Shown: piece by piece, positions 53,640-64,000 of the stretch
Layout: each line of letters begins with the position of its first letter
Numbering within the stretch: position 1 is the first letter of the stretch
NCBI GenBank assembly: GCA_000310025.1
Contig: FN649756.1
Span: forward strand, 368,345 to 432,344
Source of the DNA: Ectocarpus siliculosus
Lineage: Eukaryota; Sar; Phaeophyceae; Ectocarpales; Ectocarpaceae
Direction: 5' to 3'
DNA: 64,000 bases
Notes under the pieces: generated by a model
Seen by the model: only the letters and a program-made list of their open reading frames with translations
Told to the model about the DNA's origin: nothing
Databases searched by the model: none
Translations under genes and position numbers: made by a program

Positions 53640-56600
53640 GCAACTACTCTCTCCCGCACGGAACGGCCCGAAAAAGCCGCCCAGCCCTGTTCTGATCGTC
53701 AGTCCGTTCACCGCTTGTCGATCGGCATTTTCTCCTCGAGCACCCAACGAGCCGACCCGTTTTTTGGCTTGCCGGCGAGCAGAGTCTTCTGGCTACAAAT
53801 AATGGCCATGGTCTCGGTGGTAGCGTGCCGATAGCCCCTCTATGAGCAGTGTGCAGCAGGTCGTGTCGTACACTTGCTTTGCAGCGGCCTCGCGGCAGGT
53901 GCTCCAAGACTTTCGAAGTCTTGAACTCCTTGGCTCTTTGATTTGGATTTTGATAAGAAAAGTCCCCCGGGGACTTCTTCCCAGACAGAGGAACTATCAT
54001 AAAATCAAAGGGCGTCGTCAGGAGGTAGCAGATATTCGACCAATCAGATCTCGATTTTGATCTTGATTTTTCGATTTTGATTTTCGGCACTTCGTTAATA
54101 TACGGTCTAACCATTAACCCTAACCCTACCAATCCTACCGAGAACCCAGACACCGCGTCAAGGATGGCACGCATGTTTTTTTTTACGCATGGTCAGATTT
54201 TGTTCAGATTTTGTACGCGGGGCTCGGAGTAGGGGCATAATATGTCCAGTTCTTTTTCTTTCGCGTTGCTTCCGTGGGGCGGTAGGGGGTTGCCCCCCGT
54301 GTTGGTCTTGGCGCTTGCCCGTGACCACCATTTATCCATTTTGCCATGGGCTTCACGTCACGCCTATTTTGACGTATGTGCTATGACTGTCTCCTGTCAC
54401 TGGCGTTGTTCTTGTGTTGTTATTGGTCACACGTGCACTCCCCACCCTTCTCGACCTTGGATACGCACCCGGTTTTACCTTGCGTTGCGTTATGCATACT
54501 ACCGTACAGGTTCTTCTGGACAGAGGCTCAAGCGGGAGCTTCTTCCGGAACGGATGAAGAGGATGATAGCGAGGAGGGTGCGGGGGGTGGGGGCCAGAGG
54601 CAAGGAGGGGTGCCTGTCGTCCTGCTCAATAATCCAGGCCTCTGCGAGTGGTTAGAACGGGGGGGTGCGATGGTGTGTGGGGCCACACAAGGCGGGGAAA
54701 GTTTGTCATATTCTGCTTGTTGATGCATGACGCTTGTGGTAATGTCGTGATATTTACTTGTGGTAATGTGGTTGAAATGTGGCGATTTTGTTCCACGATG
54801 CTTGTGCTGTTCATGGTAGGCAAGTTAGTACGTAGTTGTAGCCTTCCTTGCTTCTTTGATTGTTGGGCCTGTGGGCGGTGTGTTTTGCAGCGAGCGCAGT
54901 TTACTCCGTCCCACTGCTGCTGTTGTTTTGGGTGGATGACGTCTGTTTCTTCACACGCGTGATTGGTTTCCTTTCGTTTACATTGTTTGGAATGTGTCAT
55001 GTTCGTCGTTTTGAATGCAGGTCTTCGTGAATTTGGGTGGTGGCTGCCCGTCAAATGCACATTGAAGAGTGCCTTATTAACCACACCGTCGTATGTCGCG
55101 ATCTGGCTCGCTGCTGATTCCGACAGAATGGTCCAAGCTCTGGTATAGGGCACTGCACCTGTTACTATTTGAGCATGCTTCTCCTAATGGCTGGACATGC
55201 TGTCGTTTCGTGAACTGTAGTTTAAAAAGTTTGGCCTGTGTTAGAGAAACCCATGGGCACAACAACCAACATGTGCATACCGTTATTTTATGCGGACTTG
55301 TGCGCACATTCCAGCGGAGTTGAAGGGTACAACATGACATACAATAAATGAGTTGGGATACCATGCTGAAGGAACATACAATGAACACAAGGTAGGTAGT
55401 GATGTGCGCAATCAGTAGGATGGATGGCAACAGGGGGCTCCCTTTATACACACCGTGCACGCCTCATGAATCTGTCGTACTTAGCATGAATCTACCGTGG
55501 TACAGCAGTATAGCTCCATCCGAACCGTGCATCGGCACCGTACAAACCACAGCCGAAGGTTCGGCGGTCTGGAGTCGTTTTCTCTGTACCTTCTGCCCTA
55601 GTGTGGGTACAGCAGTCAGGCGCTGTGTCATCAGGTATGCAAGAGTGAGGTAACGCAGCAGCAGCGGGATTGCTGTCGGCACCACAACAGCAGTCGACAC
55701 TTGCTGTAGCCCCACTAGTAACTCGTGTCCCTGCTTCTTCCACTCAATCTCCTACCCCGGCAGACACGCGTTCATCGACCATACACATGGGCACACGGCA
55801 CACACATAGCCCACACACACCACACACACACACACGCACAAAGCGGCCGTTGGCTTTTATCTCGCAGGCTCGATATAATAATATATTGTCAGTTGATATT
55901 TTTGAGACGATTTCACAGAATTTCGGTCGATAGTAATCATCCATCAAGATGAAATCGCGGCGAGATTGAAGTGTTGATTTTTTTTTCTGGGCATGCCCAG
56001 AAAGTGCCCAGATGCCCAGAAGTTACTTGAACGGATGCGCACTCCCGCTTTTTTTGCTGTGGATCACATTGATGTTCAGCGACAACCATAAAAAAAAAAA
56101 AATGCAGCATGATGACACTGGTTGCCAACCAGCCAACTGCCGACCGAAGCGTGGCTGAATCCTTTCGCGATCCAACTCAACGCAAGCACCGCAGACAGAA
56201 GGAAGACGGAGAATACAAATATTTATGGGGTTTTAGGTACGAACGACCAACAACGCCCCGAAAAAAATAATCGGTCATCTGAAATTTCATGGGGTTTTTG
56301 GTAGTTGTTACCAAGAGCTTGGCGAAGTCCCGTTGGCGCACCTTTTTCGAAGATGTAGTAGGTAAGTCGGCCTTCCTTATGTTGCACCCAGAGGGACCGT
56401 GTCATAAATCCATCGGTAATTTTAACCCCGATTATCTCGTGCAAAATACCAGATACCGACAATACTGGTAGTAAACAGTAGTAGATAGGGCGGGGCTAAA
56501 TGATCCGCGGGGTAGTAGCCGACTCGTCTTCCTACAACAGCAGTATTATAATCGTTGCTATCGTCAAGAAACTTACACGAAAAAATACTGTATGTATCGA

Positions 56601-56929
56601 CTATTGCCGCACCGAGTGCAGGATGGATTGGTGACGCGCGTCTTGGTTGAAACGCAAAATAGGCATTATATCCACGAAATGAAATGGTCGAGAGCTCCCG
56701 AACTACATACATACATAATGATGTAGAAATAGACAGCATCGACCGTAGCCGCGCCGCACACGTCGGCCGTAGTCACAGACCCACTCGACCTCTATCACCT
56801 TATGCCCCCCCCGCCCACTGGGGGCGGGGGGGGCGATGCTTCATTCACCCTACATAGTACAATTCATACCCAAAGAAATCAAGAAATCAATCAAAAGCCA
56901 AACAAATATCAAATCAAGTCCAATCAACA
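53640..56929. other. No confirmed gene; one candidate acidic exon
   Basis: At 54523-54670 (+), after a CTGGACAG acceptor, a frame reads AQAGASSGTDEEDDSEEGAG and later VPVVLLNNPGLCEWLERGG, which looks coding. No partner exon could be joined. Otherwise there are CA repeats (55797-55840) and G/C runs at 56803-56835, and nothing else recognisable. Confidence 0.35.
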
Positions 56930-58150
56930 ACCGAGTAAATATCCGAATATGTGCATAGAAACCGGCAAAGAGATAACGACATCTGAACACCCGCCCGGAG
57001 ACGATCATTTTGCAAGTTCATCACAAAGTCCCGGTGGAATGCAAACTCCTTCTCCGGCAACACCTTGGTGAGAAAATCTGCGTGCTGATACTTGGAGGAC
57101 ACGTGAATCACATGGATCTCCTTCTTTTCACATACGCGCCACCTCAAAAAGTGGTGGCTCACATCGATGTGCGAGTTGGAGTTGGAAATGGGGTGCTTGG
57201 CGATCTGGATAGCCCCCTCATTGTGGTCGAACACAGGAATGCACGGCGTACCAGCCACCAGCAACATGAATCCCCACACCTGCCTTGAAAACATCAACTC
57301 CTTCACGACATCACCCGTCGCCACGTGTTCTGCCTCTGTCGTAGAAAGCGTAACGCATCTCTTGAGTATTCGAAAACCATGTGATAACACCTCCTGCACA
57401 CATGACTACTCCTCCTGACACCGACCTCCTGTCGGCCGCCTTCGATGCGTACTCCGCGTCAAGGAAAGCCACTAAACTCAAAGAAATACCGAATGAGCTC
57501 GTCCTAACAGTGTATCCCACAGGATACCTAGTGCCGCTTGCCAGTGAATCATCTTCGGCGAACTGCAATACCTCGGTACTGCTCTCACTGCATTCAAAAT
57601 ACTGGTCGAGAAAACCGGGCCCCCCACAATAACGTTCCAATCAACTCACGAAACGGGTGCCTCACATCAGGCTCATCAAGATCAAAACCCAAATCTTGGA
57701 CGATGCACTCAAAGGAATGCTTCCTCCACTCTCCACATCATACTGCTCTCCCAACTACTCGACATGCGTCGGCTGAGCAATTTTGATCCTTCCTGCCTCT
57801 CTGTCTCTCTCATAGAAATATCCCGAATACCGTTTGAGTTCACCTAGGTTCTTCGTGGGTACCAAACTGTTCATTGTCCTCACCAAACTGGTCGCATCTC
57901 TCATTCTCTCCTCCTACAACAAGAATGTCATCATGAAAAACAAGAACGACCACTACCTTACCCCCCCTCAATCAGACGAAAAACACATACATCAGCCTTG
58001 GACTGCTCAAGCCCGAGGGAAAAACAAATCTTCTCCAACATTGCAAACCACTCCCTGGATGCCTGCCTCGAAACCCAAATGTGCTTGAAACATGTGAGAT
58101 CGCTACACATGTTGCCTGCGTAGTGAACATTGCAGTCGTGGAGTGCCACA
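56930..58150 (-). pseudogene. Ty1/copia reverse transcriptase-RNase H remnant
   Basis: Reading the minus strand, 58149-57958 has WVSRQASREWFAML and a QSKADVCVF phrase of copia reverse transcriptase. The catalytic-site region appears near 57920-57945 as VFHDDILVV, with HDD where YVDD is usual. Then 57640-57311 gives DAEYASKAADRRSVSGGVV and ITWFSNTQE, and 57399-56930 gives LSTTEAEHVA, SHIDVSHHFLRW and HADFLTK, the copia RNase H signature. Several frame changes break it. The integrase and gag parts are missing. It is the only reverse transcriptase of the LTR class in the window, and it is inactive. Confidence 0.8.
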
Positions 58151-58274
58151 AGGTAGCCCCCCTGCCCTCACAGGTACTGCTGTGACCCAGATCAACATGC
58201 GAAAAAGCTTATTCTTCCGAACACCAGGTGCCCAGGACTCAAACCTCTCTGCTGGACGAAATCATCCTGTGACA

Positions 58275-60600
58275 TTGTTGTTGTTGTTGTTGTTGTTGTC
58301 TTCACATTAAAACCCGTTCCGTTCTCTCTGCCCAGTACCTTCTTCTGTCCGTACTAGTCTAACACTTACTTGACGGGGTCGATTCCCGTGGTCACAGGCT
58401 AACTTACCCAATAAAGGAATACGAAAATAAAATGGACCCGAAGGGTCGGCAAGCCAACAAAAGTCAACGACAGATAGTCTAGACCACTCTGCTCGCCTCT
58501 ACACGCTATGCGAGGTAACCCGAGATTGGAAAAAGATAAAAAAGGAAAAGGAAAAGGAAAAGAAAAGGAAGAGAGCAGATGGAGAGAAGGGAAAGAGACG
58601 GAGAAAGACAAAGACAGAGGAAGTCGCACGCCGTGGCGACAGACAGCAAACAAACAGAACAACACAAAACAACACAAGACAAAGCGGACCACTCGCGCCA
58701 GCCCATGCACGCCATCGCTCGCGGGGGGTTGGTGCAATGGTGCAGTGCCGGATACGTCAAGCAAGGGGTTCAAAAATCGGCACGGTGTTTCGCGCCACTC
58801 GGTCCGCCTCTTGGCGTTTCCTGCCTTTCCTCGCCGTCTCGTCCGCCTGCTGTACCCCTCCCACCCCCGTGGTTGTTGCCGTGTTCGTGTTGCTGTCGGG
58901 CTTCTTGTTTCGTTTGAGCGCTCGTTGTCGGCAAGCCTCCTATTCCTTCTTGTACGAGGAGGCCATGAACCTCTGCAGTACCCCTGTGTGCCACGGTACC
59001 CCCCGGTCCACCTTCGCTGCTTCCATCCAAGTTGTTTTCGTGACTCCGAAGAAGCATGGCTCGGCGTCCGTAGATCCGTGCTCTGCTTCGAAAATCTTCA
59101 GGTCGTCCTTCAGGCACATCTGCCAGTTTTGCTCCGGTTTCCCCCTGCCTGGACCCTCCCCCCCCACCAGTTCGCCAAGCATCACCCGATTCGGGAGTTG
59201 TCCGTCTGGCTGCCGTGCCAGCGCTCCCACGAACAGCAGGCGCCGTTGCCGGATAGTGGTTTCCACGCTCTAGCACCCTACCCTCTTCAGGGTCTGGGCG
59301 TAGGAAAGTTGCCGGTAGGTGCCCTTCTTGCGTTGGTAACCGATAGCTCGCAGGAGCAGTCGGTGGTGTATCGTCCGCAACGTCCGGTATTGGTCTTTAC
59401 GTGGGGCCCATGTCATGCAGCCGAACAGTAGTGCCTCCATCGCCTCAGCCTGGAGCAGGCGAGTATTCAGTCGGAACGGTGCTTTCGGCCTGTCGAAGAG
59501 CTCCTGGCCATATCTCCTGACGCACGCCCACGCTGCTCTGCTCCGGTAATTGATCTCCCGGGTGAGGTCGCCATGTTCGTTGACGAGGCCACCTAGGTAC
59601 CGGAATTCAGTCGTCTGGGCATACCTCTGCCCTGCTGCCTCGATGATCAGCGGTGGCGGCGGGGGGGGCGGTGGTGCTTTTTGTCTGCTTCTCCTTTGCG
59701 CGCATCAGGAGCGTCTCCGTCTTCTTCTCCGAAACCGTCAGCCCGAATTCCCCGAACACCTCCACGATGACGGTCATCATTCTCGCCAGTCCTTCGGCAG
59801 ACCTCGATACGATGCCGGCGTCATCGGCATACAGCATCCCCCATACCGCCCTCCGCACTCGGTCAAGTGGTGTCCTCGCCTCCGCTCCCGTCTCCTCCTC
59901 CAGGTACACGAGGTTCTGCAGAATAACATCATCCTCGCTGAATCGAATGGCAACGACCTCGATGACCGCGGCGAAGAAGATATTGATCAGCAGTGGGGAC
60001 AGCACACACCCTTGTCGTAGGCCTTGTGTGACCGAGAACCAGGCCGAAAACTCTCCGTCGTCCATGCGCACCCGCGCCCGCATTCCGTCGTCGAATTGGC
60101 GGAATAAGGCGATTCTCTCCTCAGGAATCCGTGCCCTGGCCAGGACCCTCCACAGCAGCTCTCGGTCTACCGAATCAAACGCCTTCTTCAGATCGACGAA
60201 TCACATGTAGAGTGGCATTTTCCTTCTCCGCCCCAACTCCTGGAGTCGGCGCACGACGAACAGCATGTCGAAGTTTGATCGCCCAGGTCGGAACCCATTG
60301 TTCCTCCGGGAGGATGTTGTTGGTTTCGCAAAAGGCGTTTAGGCGGTTGGTGATGATCTTGATGGGGACCTTGCCTACGTGAGATAGGAGCGAGATCCCC
60401 CTGATTTGTTGTAGTTTGACCGGTCACACTTTTTGTACAACACCTTGATGGTTGCGACCTTCCACTCTTGGGGGATCTGTCCTCCGTTCCACACCTCAAC
60501 GAGGATGGCACGGAGGTGCTCCAGGACGATGAGTTCCTCGTCGTCATCGTCGATCTTGAGCAACTCTGCAGGGAGGGAGTCATTGTGTCTTTGGGTTAGA
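58275..60600 (-). mobile_element. Non-LTR retrotransposon, 5'-truncated and inactive
   Basis: The minus strand holds a reverse transcriptase in order. It has LPAELLK and IPQEWKVATIKVLYKK (60580-60430), a frame change, ISLLSHVGK, GFRPGRSNFDMLFVV, and then [17 protein letters not shown] with an in-frame stop just before it (near 60204). [11 protein letters not shown] and the catalytic [11 protein letters not shown] follow (about 59820-59850), then [17 protein letters not shown]-type C-terminal region (RRLLFVGALARQPDGQLPNRVM) ends near 58940. About 500 bp of 3' untranslated DNA with a CT-rich tract ends in (CAA)n at 58275-58299. No endonuclease domain was found upstream, so the copy is 5'-truncated; stops and frame changes make it dead. 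Confidence 0.85.
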
Positions 60601-60849
60601 AAAACAACACAAAAAAGTGAATACCGACAATCACGAAATCTATTCCCGAACTTTGACAAACCGTCCTGTAGTGATGGTGATGGCCATGTCGTTACGGCTG
60701 CAAATACGACACTGATTGTCAATCCTCGATCCTTATCAATTCCAGGAACAAACAGAAAATCAACATGCAATGCATATCCAATATCGAAGCAGACAATATG
60801 CACACATTCAATTAGTCGTGATGCTGTGGCAATATAATCATGACACACC

Positions 60850-63699
60850 TATCTATGATGATTGAGAACAGCATCGAAAACGTGGCATCTTACTGGGAAA
60901 GTGGTTTCCCCTAGCCGATGGTACATGGAAAGACGCGACAAATACGCGTGGAATTACCGCGGAGCCTTCCACAAAGAAAAATGTCACACGAAGATAGTCA
61001 ACAAGCATGACGATAGTAGCGGCCTCCAGGCAAAATACAAACAGTGGTCCCATGGCCGCAAGGATTCAAGCCAATAACCCTGTTCCATCACCAAGATCCT
61101 TTCTGAATTTTCTACGCAGCCTCCTGCCGTCATATTCTTCCAGGTGCAAACTCCAAAGAATATTCCGAAACAAGCCTAAAACAGAACAAAACAGAACAAA
61201 ACAAATCAAATCGGAATTCACTAAACCGCCGCCGCACGTGGTTTCCCTCCTCGCGGGACGATGCATCCTCTGCCGCGGGTCTCTCTCCGTTTCCTGCTGC
61301 GACATGGTTGCCATCACGTTTGTCCGCCTTGTTGGGAGTGGTCAATTCTGTCGCTCCCGAAGGATTGACTCGTCGGACATGGCGGGCGTCGGAGGGGAAT
61401 CGCAAATTAGTGTGGTTCCCATGTAAAGTTTTGCATGTGTAGGACACTGGTGCATACTACTTCGTACTTCGAAGTATGTGATTAACGATGCCCCCTCAGA
61501 CTCAACAGAGTCTGATTTGCACAAGCAACGCCTGCATACATACATTTACATACACTGCCAATTCTTCCCTGAAAAGCCCGGGCTGGTACAATTGCAACAA
61601 TAGATCACGGTGGCACATACCTTGAGAACAAAACCTAAACAAAAGAAAGTCGGACAAAGCATCCTGCTGACGACCCTACAGCACTATTTATCAGCAGAAT
61701 GCCTGTATGATGCAATCGATGAGTTGAGAGTCTGGTTTTGTTCGGGTTCGACAGCAGCGACACGAAGCCGCTCAATCCGTGTATAATTGAAATGCTCGGA
61801 ACACGAACATACTGCCTGTGGAGAAATCAAAGCTCCCGTACACAGCGACGGGTGATCGTAAACCAAAGATTAGCTCCTCCGATGCTACGCCACTCGGTAC
61901 GCTATTTGAACGTATGGTGGACCAACGGGTGATTAGTCCATTGCAACACAACACACGGAAGTTGTGAAGTCCACCACAAAACAGCACGCTTCACGCATGC
62001 AGAAATGGTGGTGTGGGGACCGTCTCGCCGAGAGCTTTCCGACAACGTGACGCTGGGCTCAAGCATCCTGTTCGTCTTGGAATACTCGAGCTTTAACAAT
62101 CGATACAGGGGGTGTGGTATCTTATGTCACCTACGTTAGACCTGTGTGCATACAGATAAGGCCCGCAGCTAAGAAAAATTCTGTAAGAAAACAAGGTCAA
62201 GTTTTTACGAAGAATACGAAAAAAGGGCTAAGAAACATGGCTCAATCTCGGCCACAAAATAAGAAACATCCCAACAAGAAACATGACGGTGCGATACCCC
62301 CAAGACATAAGAAACAGGGGGTAGCTGGGGGGGCGTATTCAACAAGAAACGTCCTACTGCTGCTCCTTCCGTGCTCCCACCCCCCTACCTAGCTGAACAG
62401 TGCATTTATTTTGGGTGGGGGGGGGAAGTGGTTGTTTTCGCGGTGCTCTCCCCGCCCCAGTGCTGCCGCGGGCTGCGGTCCCCGCTGCACTGCTGCTGTG
62501 TTGTGCTGTACTGCAGTATCGCCACACATCGCGGACCACCACATGCTGTCCCGCTGTACGGTTTGATGGCACTCTCGGCCGCCTCCGTTGAGGGCTTGAA
62601 AAAGTTGCTTGTCCTCAGAGATCAAAAGGCACTGTCTGCATGATGGCTTGGTATGTTTTGCTTTCTTCGCCAGAAATAACAAGAAAATAAGATAATAGGA
62701 GAATCATCAGGATGCGACAGCCCAAAGGTGAAATAATCCGTTTTAAGAAATTGGCAGACTTAGGCTGGTCCTTCTGCCCAGAATAGATTGGCTCGACCCG
62801 ATTTTGACGTTTCTTATCTCCGGGCCCCATCTGTACATCAAACGTACGTTCCATACCGATTTGGTCTTCTTCGGTAGTCTCTCAGCACAGCGTGACGCAG
62901 CAGCAATGTTGTAAAGCTATCCCCCGCGAGCTGTGTGTATGCCACGTCTTGTGTGGCGGCTGACAGAGGCCACGGAACCATTGGACCCACGGAATCTGAG
63001 GTGGCGAGAGTCGACAGTGTTGTGTGTGTGTTTTCGTCCTATTTATTGTGGCGACAGTCCCCTACCAAGCCTATGCATACGGCTGTTTAAATCCACAAAA
63101 TGGAGCGCCAGAAACACGGGTCTACTCAACCATGTTGATGAATATCCTGGGTGCCTTCTGTGGCAACGAAATCGCCGGAGGCACAAAACCTTAAACGTGG
63201 CGGCAACTTGTTGGCGTTGCTGACATACAGCGGTGAATTTCGGTGGTGAAGTTCTTTTTGCGCCCAAAAATCGGCGGTATTCGGGTGGTTTACCGGAATC
63301 GCCCACCGGGGCGGCAAATTTCGTGGCCGACCGAAACATTGCCGACTTGTTCCTAGGAAATTTCCAGCAGACTTGTTTAGAGTAGAGGGAGAGAGAGAGT
63401 CACGAGATTTGAAGGCGAACCACGCTTTTCTTAAACGGATACCGCAGCGGTTGCTCCTGTAGCTTGTGGCATGGGTAGTTTGGCCCTTCTCCCTTTGTGG
63501 TAACGCTGTGGCGTGTAAGTGCGTCTTCGATTTCTCTTCGTGCCAAACTTCCGTCACGGCGTAAGTCAACGGCACGGCGATCGAGTCGCGACGTACGGGA
63601 AATACACCCCGCAAGTATCTCGCTTCCCCACCCATCCACATTTTTTCCAGCCTCCCGAAAAACATGGGGTAATGATCAGTGGTTGTTATGGTGTTTAGC
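60850..63699. other. No gene seen
   Basis: No motif-bearing frame was found on either strand. Small features are AACAGAACAAAA repeats at 61180-61205, a TTCGTACTTCGAAGTA palindrome near 61461, and a G-run at 62417-62426. Confidence 0.45.
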
Positions 63700-63702
63700 C
63701 GC

Positions 63703-64000
63703 CCCCCCCCAACCCCCGGACCCCCCCACCCCCGGACCCCCCCCCCCTCCCGGTGTTTTGCCATCGGGGTTGGGTTTTCGTCGCTTGGCAACGACGTTGT
63801 AAAGCAAGCCGCCCCCCCCGGTGTTTTGCCATCGGGATTGGGTTTTCGTCGCTTGGCAACGACGTTGTAAAACAAGCCAACTCACTTCGTGAACTCGGCA
63901 ACCAGGTTACCGGGTTTTTTTTTACCTCTGTTTTTTTTTGCGGTAACCATGAATGGTGGTCGAGTAGACCATGTTGTGAGGGCTCGAGAACCCTCACTCC
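63703..64000 (-). mobile_element. Element X, copy D, cut by the window end
   Basis: C-runs at 63703-63750 are followed by two of the roughly 67-bp tail units (GCCATCGGGGTTGGGTTTTC near 63760 and again near 63829) and then the conserved CTCGGCAACCAGGTTACC and CATGAATGGTGGTCGAGTAG phrases. The copy lies in the same orientation as copy B and continues beyond the window. Confidence 0.8.

Overview
The window is nuclear DNA from a eukaryote with intron-rich genes. Coding exons are short (62 to 545 bp) and separated by GT-AG introns of a few hundred bases to over 1 kb, most of the DNA is transposon debris, and there is a 100-N scaffold gap at 18525-18624. The kinase catalytic loop (HHDVSPEN, with serine where most kinases have lysine), the Ty3, copia and non-LTR families, and the gene style suggest a stramenopile, most likely a brown alga. 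This assignment is inference; no marker gene is present.

Three host genes can be rebuilt exon by exon with matching splice phases. (1) A Ser/Thr protein kinase on the + strand (6227-10505, six exons, 5' end not found). (2) A 261-residue FMN-binding protein of the pyridoxamine 5'-phosphate oxidase superfamily, Alr4036-like, on the - strand (19996 down to 17349, three exons). (3) A 374-residue M20 metallopeptidase/deacetylase resembling acetylornithine deacetylase on the + strand (20392-24925, seven exons). The last two are divergent, with 395 bp between their start codons. Two weaker gene calls lie at the left end: a possible membrane protein (419-1273, +) and a charged-protein exon (3032 down to 2131, -) that is split by a transposable element.

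The rest is mainly repeats. A dispersed element, called element X here, occurs four times: in the broken exon, in intron 2 of the FMN gene, at 25.4 kb, and at the right end. Two arrays at 13.0-13.5 and 14.3-14.8 kb are built from palindromic CATG modules. A tRNA-derived SINE is present twice. From 31 to 44 kb there is a nested cluster. Degenerate Ty3 and gag remnants are interrupted by two LTR elements, each with a perfect 5-bp target-site duplication (CGAAA and TGTCA). Both carry only gag and no polymerase. From 44 to 64 kb there are a terminal-inverted-repeat MITE, a TA-flanked inverted-repeat element, Ty3, copia and non-LTR remnants, telomere-like repeats and foldback palindromes.

No rRNA, functional tRNA or CRISPR array was seen. 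The genes do not form a pathway: two are small-molecule enzymes and one is a signalling kinase.
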